Source: Pseudopyrenochaeta lycopersici
Taxonomy: Eukaryota; Ascomycota; Dothideomycetes; Pleosporales; Pseudopyrenochaetaceae
NCBI GenBank assembly: GCA_003313425.1
Contig: NHZP01000012.1
Span: forward strand, 992,001 to 1,056,000
Direction of reading: 5' to 3'
Length of the DNA: 64,000 bases
Positions within the stretch are counted from its first letter, which is position 1, and the number at the start of each line of letters is the position of its first letter. The notes below the pieces were generated by a model, which saw only the letters and a program-made list of their open reading frames with translations, was not told where the DNA came from and searched no databases. A program made the position numbers and the translations under genes. Positions 22,405-34,061 of this stretch are shown here, piece after piece.

Positions 22405-23753
22405 ATGCGTTGGAACTACTTGTGGCCTCTCGTGGCCTTGCCGTTGACCGAAGCGGCCGTCTCGACTAACGCTCGCTGTGGCTACACGAACAATGCCTCG
22501 CCCGGAGGAATGACCTGCCCAGGCTCAAAGTGGGGCAACTGCTGCTCTCAATACGGCTATTGGTAGCTATCCGTATCATTTTCTTGCAGAGGCGTGGGCT
22601 GATTATGTGTAGTGGAACAACAAGCGCATACTGCGGCACAGGCTGTCAGCCGTCGTATGGTACATGCTCGGACGTAGCCATTGTTTCAAGTTCGACACGA
22701 GCATCGTCGTCCTCCAGACGTAGCTCCGCTTCTTCGACTCAAACGTTGTCATCTGCTCTGCCATCCTCAACTCTGAAGGTTTCGACAAACGCCCGCTGCG
22801 GGTTTTTATATAATGCTTCGCCAGGGGGCATGACCTGCTTGGGGTCAAAGTACGGGAATTGTTGTTCCCAATATTCCTACTGTGGAAGTACCAGCGCATA
22901 CTGTGGGACCGGATGCCAAGCTGGATTTGGGAAATGTGACCCCGTTTCATCGTCGTCGTCATCACAAAGATCATCCAGCATGAGCACGATCGCCTCAAGT
23001 TCAAGTTCCACGATCTCTTCTGGTAGCGTCACCTCTACTACCCTAGCCCCGTCGACAGTTTCGTCTACTATGCTCTCAACTACCTCTTCTACTACCGCAG
23101 TACCTTCTAGTAATCCTTTTTGTGGCATAGAAGGATATGATACCGTTGACCTTCAAGTCTTCGGAAATACGCAATTCACTACTGTTCCTGACTGCTTAGC
23201 ATTCTGTCAACAAGATGCCAGTTGTGGCAGCGTCATTATCTATTCAGGCTTTTGTTACAAGGCTAGGTTGTCAATTACAAGCGATCGCGTAGTCGCCACC
23301 CCGGACACTGGTCTAATATTCTATGATCGGTCTTGCGGCTCAAGTCCAACACCTACTTCCATTTCACTATCGACGACCTCTTCAACAAGCATCTCAAGCT
23401 CTTGTGTGCCACCCGCGCCTACAGTTTCATGTGTATCTTATCCCACATGCCCTCAATTCGACACACCTCTTACAAGCAGCTGCCCAGGCGCTGGTGGAAT
23501 GTGCAACAACAACTACTTTGTTCGATGCGCACAAACGCCTGCAGAAGGATCGAATGTTATTGCCCAGCTCGGAGGCATCGTTTCAGACGGTGATGCATGT
23601 AGGGCAGCATGCGATGCTCGTAACGACTGTGCAGCCTTCAAATTTGCGTTGACTGGCCCTATTGGCCAAGTATGCGACCTTTACTCAACCGTCAACGGTT
23701 TCATTTCTTCATATACAGATACGTACCTCAGGATTTGTCCGGAAACGTGCTAA
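22405..23753 (+). CDS. Secreted chitin-binding protein: two hevein-type (CBM18) modules plus two PAN/apple-like domains
   Basis: The protein has about 432 residues in two exons, 22405-22562 and 22613-23753. The 50-bp intron (22563-22612, GTAGCT to TGTAG) lies inside the first hevein module. Splicing restores SQYGYCGTTSAYCGTGC. A short signal peptide (cleavage near residue 17) precedes CBM18 module 1 (about residues 20-71, eight-Cys hevein pattern), a Ser/Thr linker, and module 2 (about 109-160), which is very similar to module 1. After a second Ser/Thr linker come two Cys-rich PAN/apple-like domains (CLAFCQQDASCGSVIIY and CRAACDARNDCAAFKF). It should be extracellular, binding chitin or cell-wall glycans. 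Such proteins can shield fungal chitin or act as lectins; no catalytic domain is visible. Confidence 0.88.
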
Positions 23754-26502
23754 AGAGGGGAAGGATAAAAAAGTATATTTAGAATGCATGTTGTGGGCGA
23801 TGCAATGACTATTATAATATAGGTTTCTCTCTGATTCTACAATCAAGCAAAGAGTTAAGATTATTATTGTAATACAGTATCAGATGACGCTTCAAGCTTG
23901 ATGTTCACAGAGATCTAGCGCGACAAGATTTGCAGCCTGTAACATTCGTATATTGTTACAGACGCCTGCTAGGAGAAGGTGCCAGACTTGACCCACGATC
24001 CAGATATCAATCCATCTCTTTCTGTTCTACAATCAAGGCGTGATGGCGTTTTGCTAATGCTAGAAACTAACTAAACATTTAACATAATACTGCGATATAC
24101 TACGCCAATCCTGGCCCTACTATCAACAAGGGGTCTGATTTGCTACCAATATATCTTATTTCGACTTTGGGTTTACTACCACCCTAGCTACTTTAATTTC
24201 GAGGCAATAGAAACTCCAAACACCTCTTTAAATCTCCCATGCACCCTGTGGCTGATATGGGCAATCCTGACTTGCCACATAAGTTTATTCAAGTGGTGCC
24301 TATCATTTGTACTCGTACTGTTTACGTTGCGATCATATACCTATCTAATACAACAGGAATGTTAAGCCACGCGTAACGAATGCTCCGTCATGATATGGCT
24401 TTGTTACAAACGCTTCAAGTTTAAAAAATGTAAACCTCTACATCTGCTAGAGGATCGCAGTAGCGGCATAGCATAGAAATTTCCCACATGAAGGCGCAAG
24501 TTTTCATCAATATTGCTACCCATATTTGCGAGTCCGGCCCGTGCTGTTGATGCCAACTTGGCCCTTTTGATGTGATAAATTACATTTCTTTGAAAAGTCG
24601 ATGAAGATATCGACCTATAACTGTAATCTTTAATCCTTTCGAAGATGAGTATTTGATCATCGTGAATAATAATGGCTGAAGTGTTCGGTCTATCTGTCAC
24701 GAACAGTTTTTGGGAATAGTGCTTTCTGAATTGCTGGCTGATCCTAATTGATCGTTGATGTTGGTACGTTGATGTATGAAGCGGCAAGGCAGCATACGTC
24801 TTGTAGCCAGCTCAGTCTACGTTATAAATTAGAGATATTCATCTGTGGCATCATTTCATTGAGCTGCACTACTATGTAGCCTTGGCTTAGCCACGACTTT
24901 CGCGGACGGATTTTACCAAGTTGAATAGGGGCAGTTATATGCTGTGATCTTTCAGCCGCACGTGCTGAAGCAATATTTATTAAATGGAATTGAATTAGGG
25001 CTGAATAGAAGTACAGTAGGAGATTGGAGACATTCCTGGCTTGATTTCGCGAGGATGTGTACAACAAACCCTATTTATATCCGTGATGTCCATGTATAGT
25101 TCAAATTGTTGTAGCTACAATATGGGACATTACAGAGCATAGAGTATTGCCTCTTATCCCATCTTAGGTATTGGCTGAATATAGTTCTATCTGCGTATAT
25201 CTTAGCAAGCCCTTGTCTCCTCTACTATTTCATGAAGGAACTGCACTCTCTCATTTCGTATGGTAGTAGTCAAAGTTGATAGTATGAGCTAACTCTAGAT
25301 ACGCTAAGGCTCTTTTCACTTGGTTTCACTTGCTTGATGCAACTTGGCCATTGGTGTACGCGTTATCAGACCCAAGGAAGTCGAGAGTCTTTGTACAGAG
25401 CTTGTACTGATCGTGCGAGCAAGAGACAACTAAGCGGTTGATTGCGGCATCTTAGAATTGTCTCTTGACATCCTTGACGACATATAAGGTCGTAGGATTC
25501 AGATAGTTGAAGCCTCTCTGTTTTTGGATGGAACCATATAGAAGATAGCATCATAAAAGCCGTGATTCGCTGGTTCCACGGATATTCGACTGGCAGTGGC
25601 AAAGTATTACGAGTAACAGCTGAGAGAGATGTTGTGATTTGGGAATTGATAGCAATATTCTACAGTCGAATACTTAGTATATTTATACTTTGGGAAACGT
25701 ATGCCAAGGTTGACGGCGCCTGATATCGGGCTCACTGGGAGTGGAGGTTCGTCCTTGACCTAAACGTTGATTGGCGCCGGTTCCGCGAAGACTCGTCCGT
25801 CAGGTTGGACTCAAGGTAGTTGACAGGCGTGGAAACTGGAAAGCTGGGGGAATCAAAATAAGCTAGCATTATATCTGCCACTTCCAAAAATCTCCCTATC
25901 TCTACAAGCCCACTCACTTTCATAACGCAAGAGGGTACTAACTTTAGCGCACTTAATACAATGACCGTTACTGGCGCACTCGGGGTATTTTCTTACATGC
26001 TACACCAAGGGGTTTGAGGATGAAACGGGACATGATGTATTCCTTTTCCTTATCAACAACAAGGCAAAAAGTCCTAACACGTAGCTGATAAATGTCAAGG
26101 TGTCGCTCATGCTGCTCTACCGAAGAATTGCCAGTCGAACAGCAACGCCATTGAATAGAGGGAAAAGACGGCGAAGAGTTTTTAAAAGAAATTTTTACAA
26201 AGCGCTTAGATGTGACACATGTTCAAGGTTGCCTTTAGGTACAAGTAGGTAACAACAGCGCGCTGTAAGCACTGTGAAAAGCCAAACTGTATTTTGCTAC
26301 TGCGCCAGAGTGATATGATGAAGACTCTGTAGTAATATCTAGTTGTTAGCAGATAGTCTATGTGCCTTTGTGGACCTATACGTTCAGAAAAGCCCCCCCA
26401 AAACGATAATAACACAGCTGGTTCGCTTTCATGACACGAGAATTTCTTTTTTCATACCACCTCGTTGTGTAAAGCCAGATGAGGTTCAGCATACCACCCA
26501 CT
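23754..26502. other. 2.7-kb AT-rich gene desert
   Basis: The stretch is AT-leaning and TpA-rich with only short random frames on both strands. None has an ATG-started, feature-bearing product. It could be degraded repeat DNA, but no terminal repeats or domain remnants were recognised. Confidence 0.4.
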
Positions 26503-27546
26503 TCAATACTCTTCTTTCAGACCAACCATTGCAAAGCTTTCTCTCCAGAGTCTCTCTTCGCCTTCCGGATCGTATGCCCAGTCTTTGTATCCATCATTGG
26601 CTAACATGAACATGCCCTCTTCCTTCGCTCTCTCTTCGATACTGCTCTGTTGCGTGCAGTTGCTCAAATATTTTCCGCCCTTGTGCGCCCATTCCTTCCC
26701 CACAGCAGCCCAGACCTGAGTAGCAGCCCCCTGTGCCGTACTCTTGGCTGTACGGCCAACTTCAGGGTCTGCAAACATCTTCACCTGTTCTTCGGTGAGA
26801 TGCTTGCCCAGACCAGAACCCTCAGTCATGAGGCCGGGGTGCAGTGATGTAGCGTGTAGATTTTTGGACCCGTAGTGGCGCTCAATGGAGTTGGACATCC
26901 AGATATTTGCCGTTTTTGATTGGCCATAGGCCAACCAAGGATCATAGGCGGTCTTCTCATAGTTGTAGTCGCCGAAATTGGGACGGCTGATGGCGTGTCC
27001 TGTGCTTGAGACGCTGACGACTCGGCTTGGGTACTCTGAAGTCGCCGACGCAAGAAGTGCATCTTTCACTAATTGGAACAGCAGAAAGTGACTCAAGTAA
27101 TTCGTGCCAAATTGTGTCTCCCACCCATCTTTTGTCTTACCGTACGGGGTGGCCATGACGCCAGCGTTAGCAATAAGGGCGTTGAGTTTCCCTCCAGATT
27201 TAGACAGGAAGTCCCGAGCACCTCTCCTAACGCTCTCGAGATTGTCCAGTTCCATCTCGATCAAGTCAATCTGTCCGGCTCCTTCTTTCCTTTTGCTAAG
27301 TATTTCGTTGACTACTTTCTGCCCTTTCTGAATGTCGCGTACTGTGCCAAATACATGAGCACCCGTAGCGTAGAGAGCCTCAACTGTCTTAATACCGATG
27401 CCAGATGAAACGCCGGTTACAAGGAAGACTTTGTCAGTGAGCTGGCCCAAGAGACCTTCATCCTCGATGATTTGGAGAGCTGTTGGGCGCGCATCACCAG
27501 GACCGCGAAGGTTGGCAAGTTTGTGAGCTTCGGCGTAGCGAGACAT
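26503..27546 (-). CDS. Short-chain dehydrogenase/reductase (retinol dehydrogenase/WWOX-like)
   Basis: An intronless gene codes for 347 residues, starting at MSRYAEAHKL (27546). The Rossmann nucleotide-binding motif TGVSSGIG is at 44-51, the structural NAGV at 127-130, a catalytic Ser in VVSVSSTGH near 180, and the YGQSK catalytic Tyr/Lys at 207 and 211. The substrate-binding C-terminal half (SLHPGLMTEGSG) is complete. It should be a cytosolic NAD(P)-dependent oxidoreductase acting on an alcohol or carbonyl substrate that cannot be named from sequence. It is divergent from the Zn2Cys6 gene at 28224, with a 677-bp shared upstream region. A Baeyer-Villiger-type monooxygenase lies beyond that regulator. 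Confidence 0.92.
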   Translation of the reverse strand: MSRYAEAHKLANLRGPGDARPTALQIIEDEGLLGQLTDKVFLVTGVSSGIGIKTVEALYATGAHVFGTVRDIQKGQKVVNEILSKRKEGAGQIDLIEMELDNLESVRRGARDFLSKSGGKLNALIANAGVMATPYGKTKDGWETQFGTNYLSHFLLFQLVKDALLASATSEYPSRVVSVSSTGHAISRPNFGDYNYEKTAYDPWLAYGQSKTANIWMSNSIERHYGSKNLHATSLHPGLMTEGSGLGKHLTEEQVKMFADPEVGRTAKSTAQGAATQVWAAVGKEWAHKGGKYLSNCTQQSSIEERAKEEGMFMLANDGYKDWAYDPEGEERLWRESFAMVGLKEEY

Positions 27547-28223
27547 CGACAATTGCTGTGGCTGACTGTTTCAAGTGGAACTGGAGAGCAGATAGAGCTT
27601 GAAATGTTTGACGATTTACGTTTTATTGAACAACCACTCTGTCGCGTTATACCATTCTTATTAGTAATGGGTCGCATTGTGAATTGGAGTTACGGAAACT
27701 TGAACTAAGACCGGGAATGTCAAGTGCGTCCGCTGGGCCATCTTGCAGGCCTGCCAAGCAACAAACCACAGGGCATCCCAAGGTACCTCCGGGCTGATTT
27801 CCGATCACGGTGGCGTTGCGCTGGGAAATCACATTCCAGAAAGAGAATTGAGTGTCATTACGGACAAATTGAAATTCCGGCTGCCCCTTCGGACATTCCG
27901 ACGCTACATGAATACCATCGGGGACGGCGTAACGTGCATAACAGAAGCTATGACAGAGATGGAAGTCCAAGTTTGGTTGAGGAAATTACAAGATTCGAGG
28001 GTGGCTTTCTGATCTATTCTGGATTGCATAGGCCTACCTGAGACAATGGAATCACATCGCCGTGCCCAGTCCAGCACGTGCGGGGAAACCGAAATACCGC
28101 GGGCTTAAGGACTATCCCCGCGTTTCGCTATTTCTGTGTTCCTGAAACTTATGCGTCCATGTTTTCTACTCCACACGCAATAATCGACAAATCTCGTGTC
28201 TTTGGGACGCGAGGACACACAGT
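27547..28223. promoter_or_regulatory. Divergent promoter region between the dehydrogenase and the Zn2Cys6 regulator
   Basis: This 677-bp stretch separates two genes transcribed outward, so both promoters must lie here. Short frames (27724-28041, 27743-28012) lack features. No specific binding site could be assigned. Confidence 0.4.
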
Positions 28224-30281
28224 ATGGATCCTACCACCCAAAGCACCAAGGATCGACGCCGTTGCCGCCAGGCCTGCGACAACTGCAGGCGCCGTAAGGA
28301 ACGATGCAACGGTTTGCAGCCGTGCCAACGATGCCGCATCAGACGCGTCGGAGGCGAATGCCAGTTTTCGGCTGACTCCTTCGTGCCACCCGAATCTGTA
28401 CAAAGGACAAACAGACGTCGGAGGTCTTCGGTTCGGCTTGATGAAGCGCTTCCGATCCGAAACTCTGGGACCGACCAATCACCAGCAGCATCCGAAAAAA
28501 ATAGGTCTTTTGTGACCACTCTCGAAGATTCGTCAGCTTTGGCGATACTAAGGACCCTGCGATCGATCGTGCAATCTTCCATAGGTGATTGCGCTTTTAC
28601 TGCTGGCATCGCAAGCCCGATGGGGGACCCTCCGATCAAAACTTCGAACGGACAATTTCACTATGGTCCATCATCCTTGCCACCAAAGCTGGACTTGGGC
28701 GAGGTGCGGCACCTCGTCGGATGGTTCTCATACAGTACCAATGGCATGCTTGACATATTTGAAGAGGAAGGAGTACTGCCCCACGTCGAGGCTTGGTGTG
28801 CTGATGGCCAGAGGTCTTCGAATCTACGCAGTGCAATTTTCTATCTAGTTCTCGCCATTGGTGCACAAACAAGTCCTGATGGAGCGGATTCGACCGCAGA
28901 GAGATACTACAACTACGCACGATATCTGGGCGTACATTATGGTATGGATGACATAAGCATTACCAGCCTCCAGTACTGCACTCTTGTCACTACATATCTG
29001 ATGGGCCTCTCGCTCATGGATGCTGCCTTTGTACAATTTGGGCTGGCTGTTCGTACTGCATTCGCATTGGGCTTGCACAGTACAAATAATACAGCCAACA
29101 CAAGCCCCGTAGAAAGCCGAACACGCGAAAGACTGTGGAAAACTATACGTATCCACGACTTGATTCTTAGTATTGCATTTGGAAGGCCACTTGCAACAGC
29201 CGATTCTAGAAATACAGCTCGGGTTATGAACCACACTATAACGACGGACATTTGCAACTTTGCGGAAATGGTCGTTACAGAGGTCTACGTCAAAAGGTCC
29301 CTCAATGAGGAGACTTTGCAGACTATCATCGATAACCATCACCAACTCGTCCTCCAATTTAACGACAGCATCGTAAACGACGGACATAGTACCTCCAACC
29401 AGGCGCAGCACATTGAGCGAATTCTACCTGATATCGGGATTTACTTCGTTAAACATGCTTCTTACGCGACTATACAGCTACTTACAATGCCTTGTCTAGT
29501 CAAAAGAGTATCAAGTCATTGCACTAGTACAAATCGACCTCCTAGGCCAGGCTCAGACTTAGAAGAGCCCTCTTCGTCTTCACTATCGTCTCGGTCGATG
29601 GCCTATGCCTGTATCGACTCCGGGATCAGTTTGTTGGAATTAGTCAGGGAACTGTTTGTTGCTGAACGACGCCCCAGAAGGCTTCCATTTCTTGTTTACC
29701 AGCTGTACTATGTGTCGCTCACAATGGGCCTTGGTATCTTTGGAGACTTGGGTCAACTCTTCCCGTTAGAGGAAACCATGGAACAAGCTTGTCAGCTCCT
29801 CACTCAATTCGGAGAGCATGATTGGCTCGCCAGACGATACGCCTTAATCATTCAGGAACTGCTGGCTGCGTGCAAATGTTACATCCAAAAGCGGTCCGAG
29901 AGCGTGACACGTAAACATAGAGCTCATGTACAACAACTATTTGGGAGCCTGGACATGTGTCCCAACACTGGAACTGGAGAAAGTAACAATTTTGTCACTT
30001 GGAACGGAACCTCAAATCCTTGGTTGAGCATTCCTCAGATAGCGGAGCAATCTACAATTGGTACGATCGGACAGCCGAACCTCACCATTGATCTAACTCG
30101 AGGTGTGTCACTTGTATCGCACGAGGGTAACGAGGAGGTGAACTACCAGTCTAATGCTAATGCTCAAGATCCATCTACGCTCCCTGTTGAACTTGTTGAG
30201 TCCTGGAACACAGCACTCTGGGACACTAATTGGCTTGATTTTCATGTTGAAGAAGGCATGTCTCATCAGCTCCCCGTGTAA
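28224..30281 (+). CDS. Zn2Cys6 transcription factor with fungal_trans domain
   Basis: A single open frame codes for 685 residues. The zinc binuclear cluster has cysteines at 18, 21, 28, 34, 37 and 46 (C-x2-C-x6-C-x5-C-x2-C-x8-C), with the basic RRRKERC core. The central fungal-specific regulatory domain is recognisable from YYNYARYLG, FGLAVRTAFALGLH and RTRERLWKTIRIHDLILSIAFGRP. The C-terminus is acidic and Trp-containing (VESWNTALWDTNWLDFHVEE), as in activation regions. It should be a nuclear regulator. Position between a dehydrogenase and a monooxygenase suggests a pathway-specific regulator of these neighbours; this is inferred from context only. Confidence 0.93.
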   Translation: MDPTTQSTKDRRRCRQACDNCRRRKERCNGLQPCQRCRIRRVGGECQFSADSFVPPESVQRTNRRRRSSVRLDEALPIRNSGTDQSPAASEKNRSFVTTLEDSSALAILRTLRSIVQSSIGDCAFTAGIASPMGDPPIKTSNGQFHYGPSSLPPKLDLGEVRHLVGWFSYSTNGMLDIFEEEGVLPHVEAWCADGQRSSNLRSAIFYLVLAIGAQTSPDGADSTAERYYNYARYLGVHYGMDDISITSLQYCTLVTTYLMGLSLMDAAFVQFGLAVRTAFALGLHSTNNTANTSPVESRTRERLWKTIRIHDLILSIAFGRPLATADSRNTARVMNHTITTDICNFAEMVVTEVYVKRSLNEETLQTIIDNHHQLVLQFNDSIVNDGHSTSNQAQHIERILPDIGIYFVKHASYATIQLLTMPCLVKRVSSHCTSTNRPPRPGSDLEEPSSSSLSSRSMAYACIDSGISLLELVRELFVAERRPRRLPFLVYQLYYVSLTMGLGIFGDLGQLFPLEETMEQACQLLTQFGEHDWLARRYALIIQELLAACKCYIQKRSESVTRKHRAHVQQLFGSLDMCPNTGTGESNNFVTWNGTSNPWLSIPQIAEQSTIGTIGQPNLTIDLTRGVSLVSHEGNEEVNYQSNANAQDPSTLPVELVESWNTALWDTNWLDFHVEEGMSHQLPV

Positions 30282-30982
30282 AGTTTCGATAGTTCAACGT
30301 CTACTCATGATTAGCCACATTGCATCTTTAATCAACTTCCGTAGAGAATTGAGTTGGTACCCACACGCCCATAGCCAAAATGACCGCATAAAGGGGCTTC
30401 TTTGGTGCTACTTCTTTGGCAGTTAATTTGATTTCAGTCAATATTGAGAGCATGAACCCTCTGGCAGGTTTCAGTACAGTCACAGTGTCCATAGAGTGCG
30501 ACCCTGCACATTTATCTTCGGCACTGCTACCCTGCTACTTTGACCCTGATCTTATATTATCTGAATAGCAAACGGGCAATATCCATCATAGCCCTCAGAT
30601 AATCAGGCTTCGGGTTCGGATTTCGGAAGAGGTCCAATAGCGGAGTTCAGGTATCCATACCCGACGCTTTCCGAAACTTTAGGATGAAAAGTCTCAGTGA
30701 TCGGTTCAACCTCACAAGTACTTACCTCATACTTGAGGAAGTCGGACTAACATCTATCCGTTTCTTCGTTGTAAGTCGAGGGATACCATTGGTTTGACTG
30801 TGATCGATCTCGTAGGGAAAAGGCACGTGGATAACGTTTGGACATAGCGTAGATGACTTCATGTTGAGAATTGCACCAGTGTATATATGAGGTCTATATA
30901 TGGGGGCAATTCATGCTTTCTGTCTGCTCTATAGTCAAAACTGTTCGCTTATTCCCATACACATTGATAATCTCAACACAAT
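30282..30982. promoter_or_regulatory. Upstream region of the monooxygenase, with clustered CGG triplets and a TATA-like box
   Basis: CGG triplets at 30611, 30617, 30624 and 30641 resemble half-sites bound by Zn2Cys6 proteins. A TATATATG stretch lies at about 30882-30889, roughly 95 bp before the ATG. The spacing is suggestive only; CGG clusters also occur by chance. Confidence 0.3.
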
Positions 30983-33023
30983 ATGGCTACTGTTATACCA
31001 CCATTGGTTGCTCAGCCACCTTTCACTGATTATGCGTCGAACAAACAGACAAATGGAACTGAAAATTTACAGCCTCGCACAGAGACTAACGGGTATTCTG
31101 TAAAAGAAGTGCCTGTGGAGAACCTCCGTCGCATGAGAGTTATCGTGATAGGAGCTGGCTTTTCAGGTATATACCTGAATATACGCATTCCTGAATGGCT
31201 TCGCAATGTCGATCTTGTCACATACGAAAAGAACTGGGGGGTCGGTGGAACATGGTGGACAAATCGCTATCCAGGCTGTGCTTGCGATATACCTGGTAAG
31301 TTGTATCGATGTGCCAAACCCAGTGTCAGATATGAAGAATGTGGCTGACACGCAGTCCTTATAGCGCATTCGTATGTTTATACCTTCCAACCGAACCCAG
31401 AGTGGTCGAGCTTCTACGCATCCGCGCCAGAGATCCAAGGCTATCTGCAGAAGGTAACAGATAAGTATTCGGCAGGTCGATACATCAAGCTCAATCACGA
31501 AGTTTGCGGGCTGCACTGGGATACCGAGAATTTGAAATGGTAGGAGCCCAACAGACATGTTTTACGCCAAAGGCTGACCCTAAGTCATAGGAAAGTCACC
31601 GTGAAAGACCTCAAGACACAAAAAACATTCATAGATGAAGCGGATGTTGTAGTAGGCGCACGTGGCGGTCTGACCAGATACCTCTGGCCCGAGATCAAGG
31701 GGCTGTGGTCATTTGGAGGCAAAATAGTTCATTCCGGTGCGTGGGATGAAACGTAAGTTAGCCTAATCTCTTCAATCCTTACCTAGTTCCTCACATATCG
31801 CCACATAGGTTCGAATACTCCAACAAGCGAATCGGTGTCATCGGAGTTGGAAGTAGTGCAATTCAAATCGTACCGCAGATGCAGAAGCTGGAGGGTACCA
31901 AATTAAGTTGCTTCATTAGAAGCAAGACGTGGATCTCAACGTCTTTTGGCGATTCTGCGGCTGCAAAATTGAATGTCAACAGTGAAGATAGTAGGTCTAC
32001 TTCATTAGAGCCATGACATTTTCTGACAAGCTCTTAGTCGGACAGGAAAATCGGGACAGGTTTCTGGCTAATAAGCAAGATTACCATGCTTTCCGCAAAA
32101 CCATCGAAACTGAGTCAAACGCCATATATCCATTCACGCTTAAAGATTCTCCGGTCTCAGACCAAGCACGCGAAGCCTTCACTGAGCTCATGCGGTCTCG
32201 ACTAGCTAAGAAACCAGAACTAGCAGACTTTCTCATCCCCAATTTTGCTCCCGGTTGTCGGCGTCTGACACCAGGCCCTGGGTTCCTCGAATCCCTCGTG
32301 GAGGACAATGTTGATGTCATCACGACTCCCATTCGGGAGATCACGGCTTCAGGTGTGGTCTTAGAAGATGGAAGAGTTGTCGAGCTTGATGTGCTGGTGT
32401 GCGCTACTGGATTTGATGCTGCAGGAGCGCCGCTGTATCCCGTTGTCGGTTCGCAGGGCACTGACTTGATAAAGAGGTATCAAGATTATCCGGAAGCTTA
32501 CTTGGGTATGGCAGTTGACGGTTTCCCCAACTTCTTTCTTATGCTAGGAGCTAATTCAGCCGTTGGTACTGGCAGTCTTACTAAAATTATAGAATGCCAG
32601 GGTGACTACATCATCAAATGCATCCGAAAAATCCAGAAGGAGGATATTGGATCTATGGAGATATCATCGCGGGCTGTGCGCGATTGGATCCGGCAGGTCA
32701 ACGGGTACTTCCAGCGGACGGTCTTCTTGGGAGACTGCAAGACATGGTACCGGAAGAACGATCGTATCATAGGTCTTTGGCCTGGGAGCGCATTGCATGC
32801 TGTTGAAACTATGCGGTCGCCAAGATGGGAAGATTTTACCTACAACTACGCGGATGAGTCGCCCGAACACAATCGTCTTGAATGGATAGGCAATGGTGTG
32901 ACGGAAGTCGAACAACAAGGAGGGGACTTGTCCTGGTACATTGAACCTGAGTATATCGATTTCCCGGCTTTCCCATTTCCTGAGGACACCGAAAAGTGGA
33001 AGAAGGTACACTTTACGCAGTAG
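30983..33023 (+). CDS. FAD-dependent Baeyer-Villiger-type monooxygenase
   Basis: Five exons (30983-31295, 31365-31539, 31591-31752, 31809-31990, 32038-33023) encode about 605 residues. The four introns (69, 51, 56, 47 bp) have GT/AG ends, and all joins keep the frame. The FAD Rossmann motif GAGFSG is at 57-62, followed by GVGGTWWTNRYPGCACDIP. The class fingerprint F-x-G-x3-H-x3-W-D is present as FGGKIVHSGAWD (about 203-214), and the NADPH motif IGVGSSAIQ is near 228-236. These mark type I flavoprotein Baeyer-Villiger monooxygenases, which insert oxygen into ketones using NADPH and FAD. The full catalytic layout is intact. Substrate unknown; a role in secondary metabolism or steroid/ketone breakdown with the neighbouring dehydrogenase is possible. 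Confidence 0.92.
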
Positions 33024-34061
33024 ATGTAGATAGGCTAAGATATTATTGTAAGTAGTTGCATAGACGATTGAAAACAAAAATTGAGGAAGCTACGTTTACA
33101 ACTGTTTACAAATAATAATTGTGTTGCCGCAGATATTCCTAACAACGCATTGACCTTTGTCCCCAAGCCTTACCTCGGTGCTCACGCAATCCACTCTTGT
33201 TTTGTGTGAGGTTCTGTTTGAACTAACTCTAACGTTGGTATCACTACGTTTGACACCCCCTACCATAGAAATGCTCGAGAAGAAAGAATCTATCTGAGCT
33301 TACACGTCCGGCTGCATTACCTCCTAAGCCACTACCAGCCTTGCGACTGCGGTTACAGGGAGATTGCGCGAGATCGCCACACTAGTCAGCACCAAGCTAG
33401 CTAGCACTTCTACTGCAAGGCTGCTGATCGTCACAGGAAATTTGGCCTAACACAACCTTTACGGCGTTTCCGCACGCTGAAGAGGGTTGTTGTTTGGAAC
33501 ACTGTGTTGACAAACAGGACAGCTCAAACCGTCCCTGCAATTGCGTTTTCTGTTGCTGAAGAGGGCCATAAACACGCTTTCTGAGCATAAATTCCAACGC
33601 TTGCTTAGCTCTCGCGTCCCTACCAATTCAAGTTACTGCCTTCCGCCTGAGATCTTTATTTCGTATGCCTCTTTTACCGACTTGATGTGTTGTCGCACTA
33701 AAAGATTTGCGAAGGAAAAGTCCCGCCAGTGACAGCAGCCAGCGATTGGAAGTCGCCTCATAAACACAACTGTGTTTTCTCAGCCTTGCTGCGCTAGCCC
33801 CGCACCTTTCCTCGGCGCTGCGCCTCTCACTAGAGATGTTCAACTTGCTGCCTCCGCTCCTCACCACCACCGTAGCCTAGCTCAGGTCGCGTTCGACCAC
33901 AATGCAACACCTAGAAATTTTAACACTCGCGACGGATTTTGCAACAACCAGTCACACATCAGACAGCCAGCAAGATATTTGTACCGTTGATTTGCTCAGC
34001 CTGCTCGAAGCCTTCAGCCTTGCCGACACGGCTTGCGCCCACAAAATTTACACTCCACGCG
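33024..34061. other. Intergenic, probable HNWD promoter and leader
   Basis: One kilobase lies between the monooxygenase and the intact HNWD gene. The HNWD frame is open upstream of its ATG to 33939, but the HET domain start fixes the initiation at 34062. No other supported feature. Confidence 0.4.

Noticed and set aside
28149..28639. Minus-strand genes over the Zn2Cys6 regulator start
   Set aside because: They are antisense to the zinc cluster exon and have no recognisable domain.
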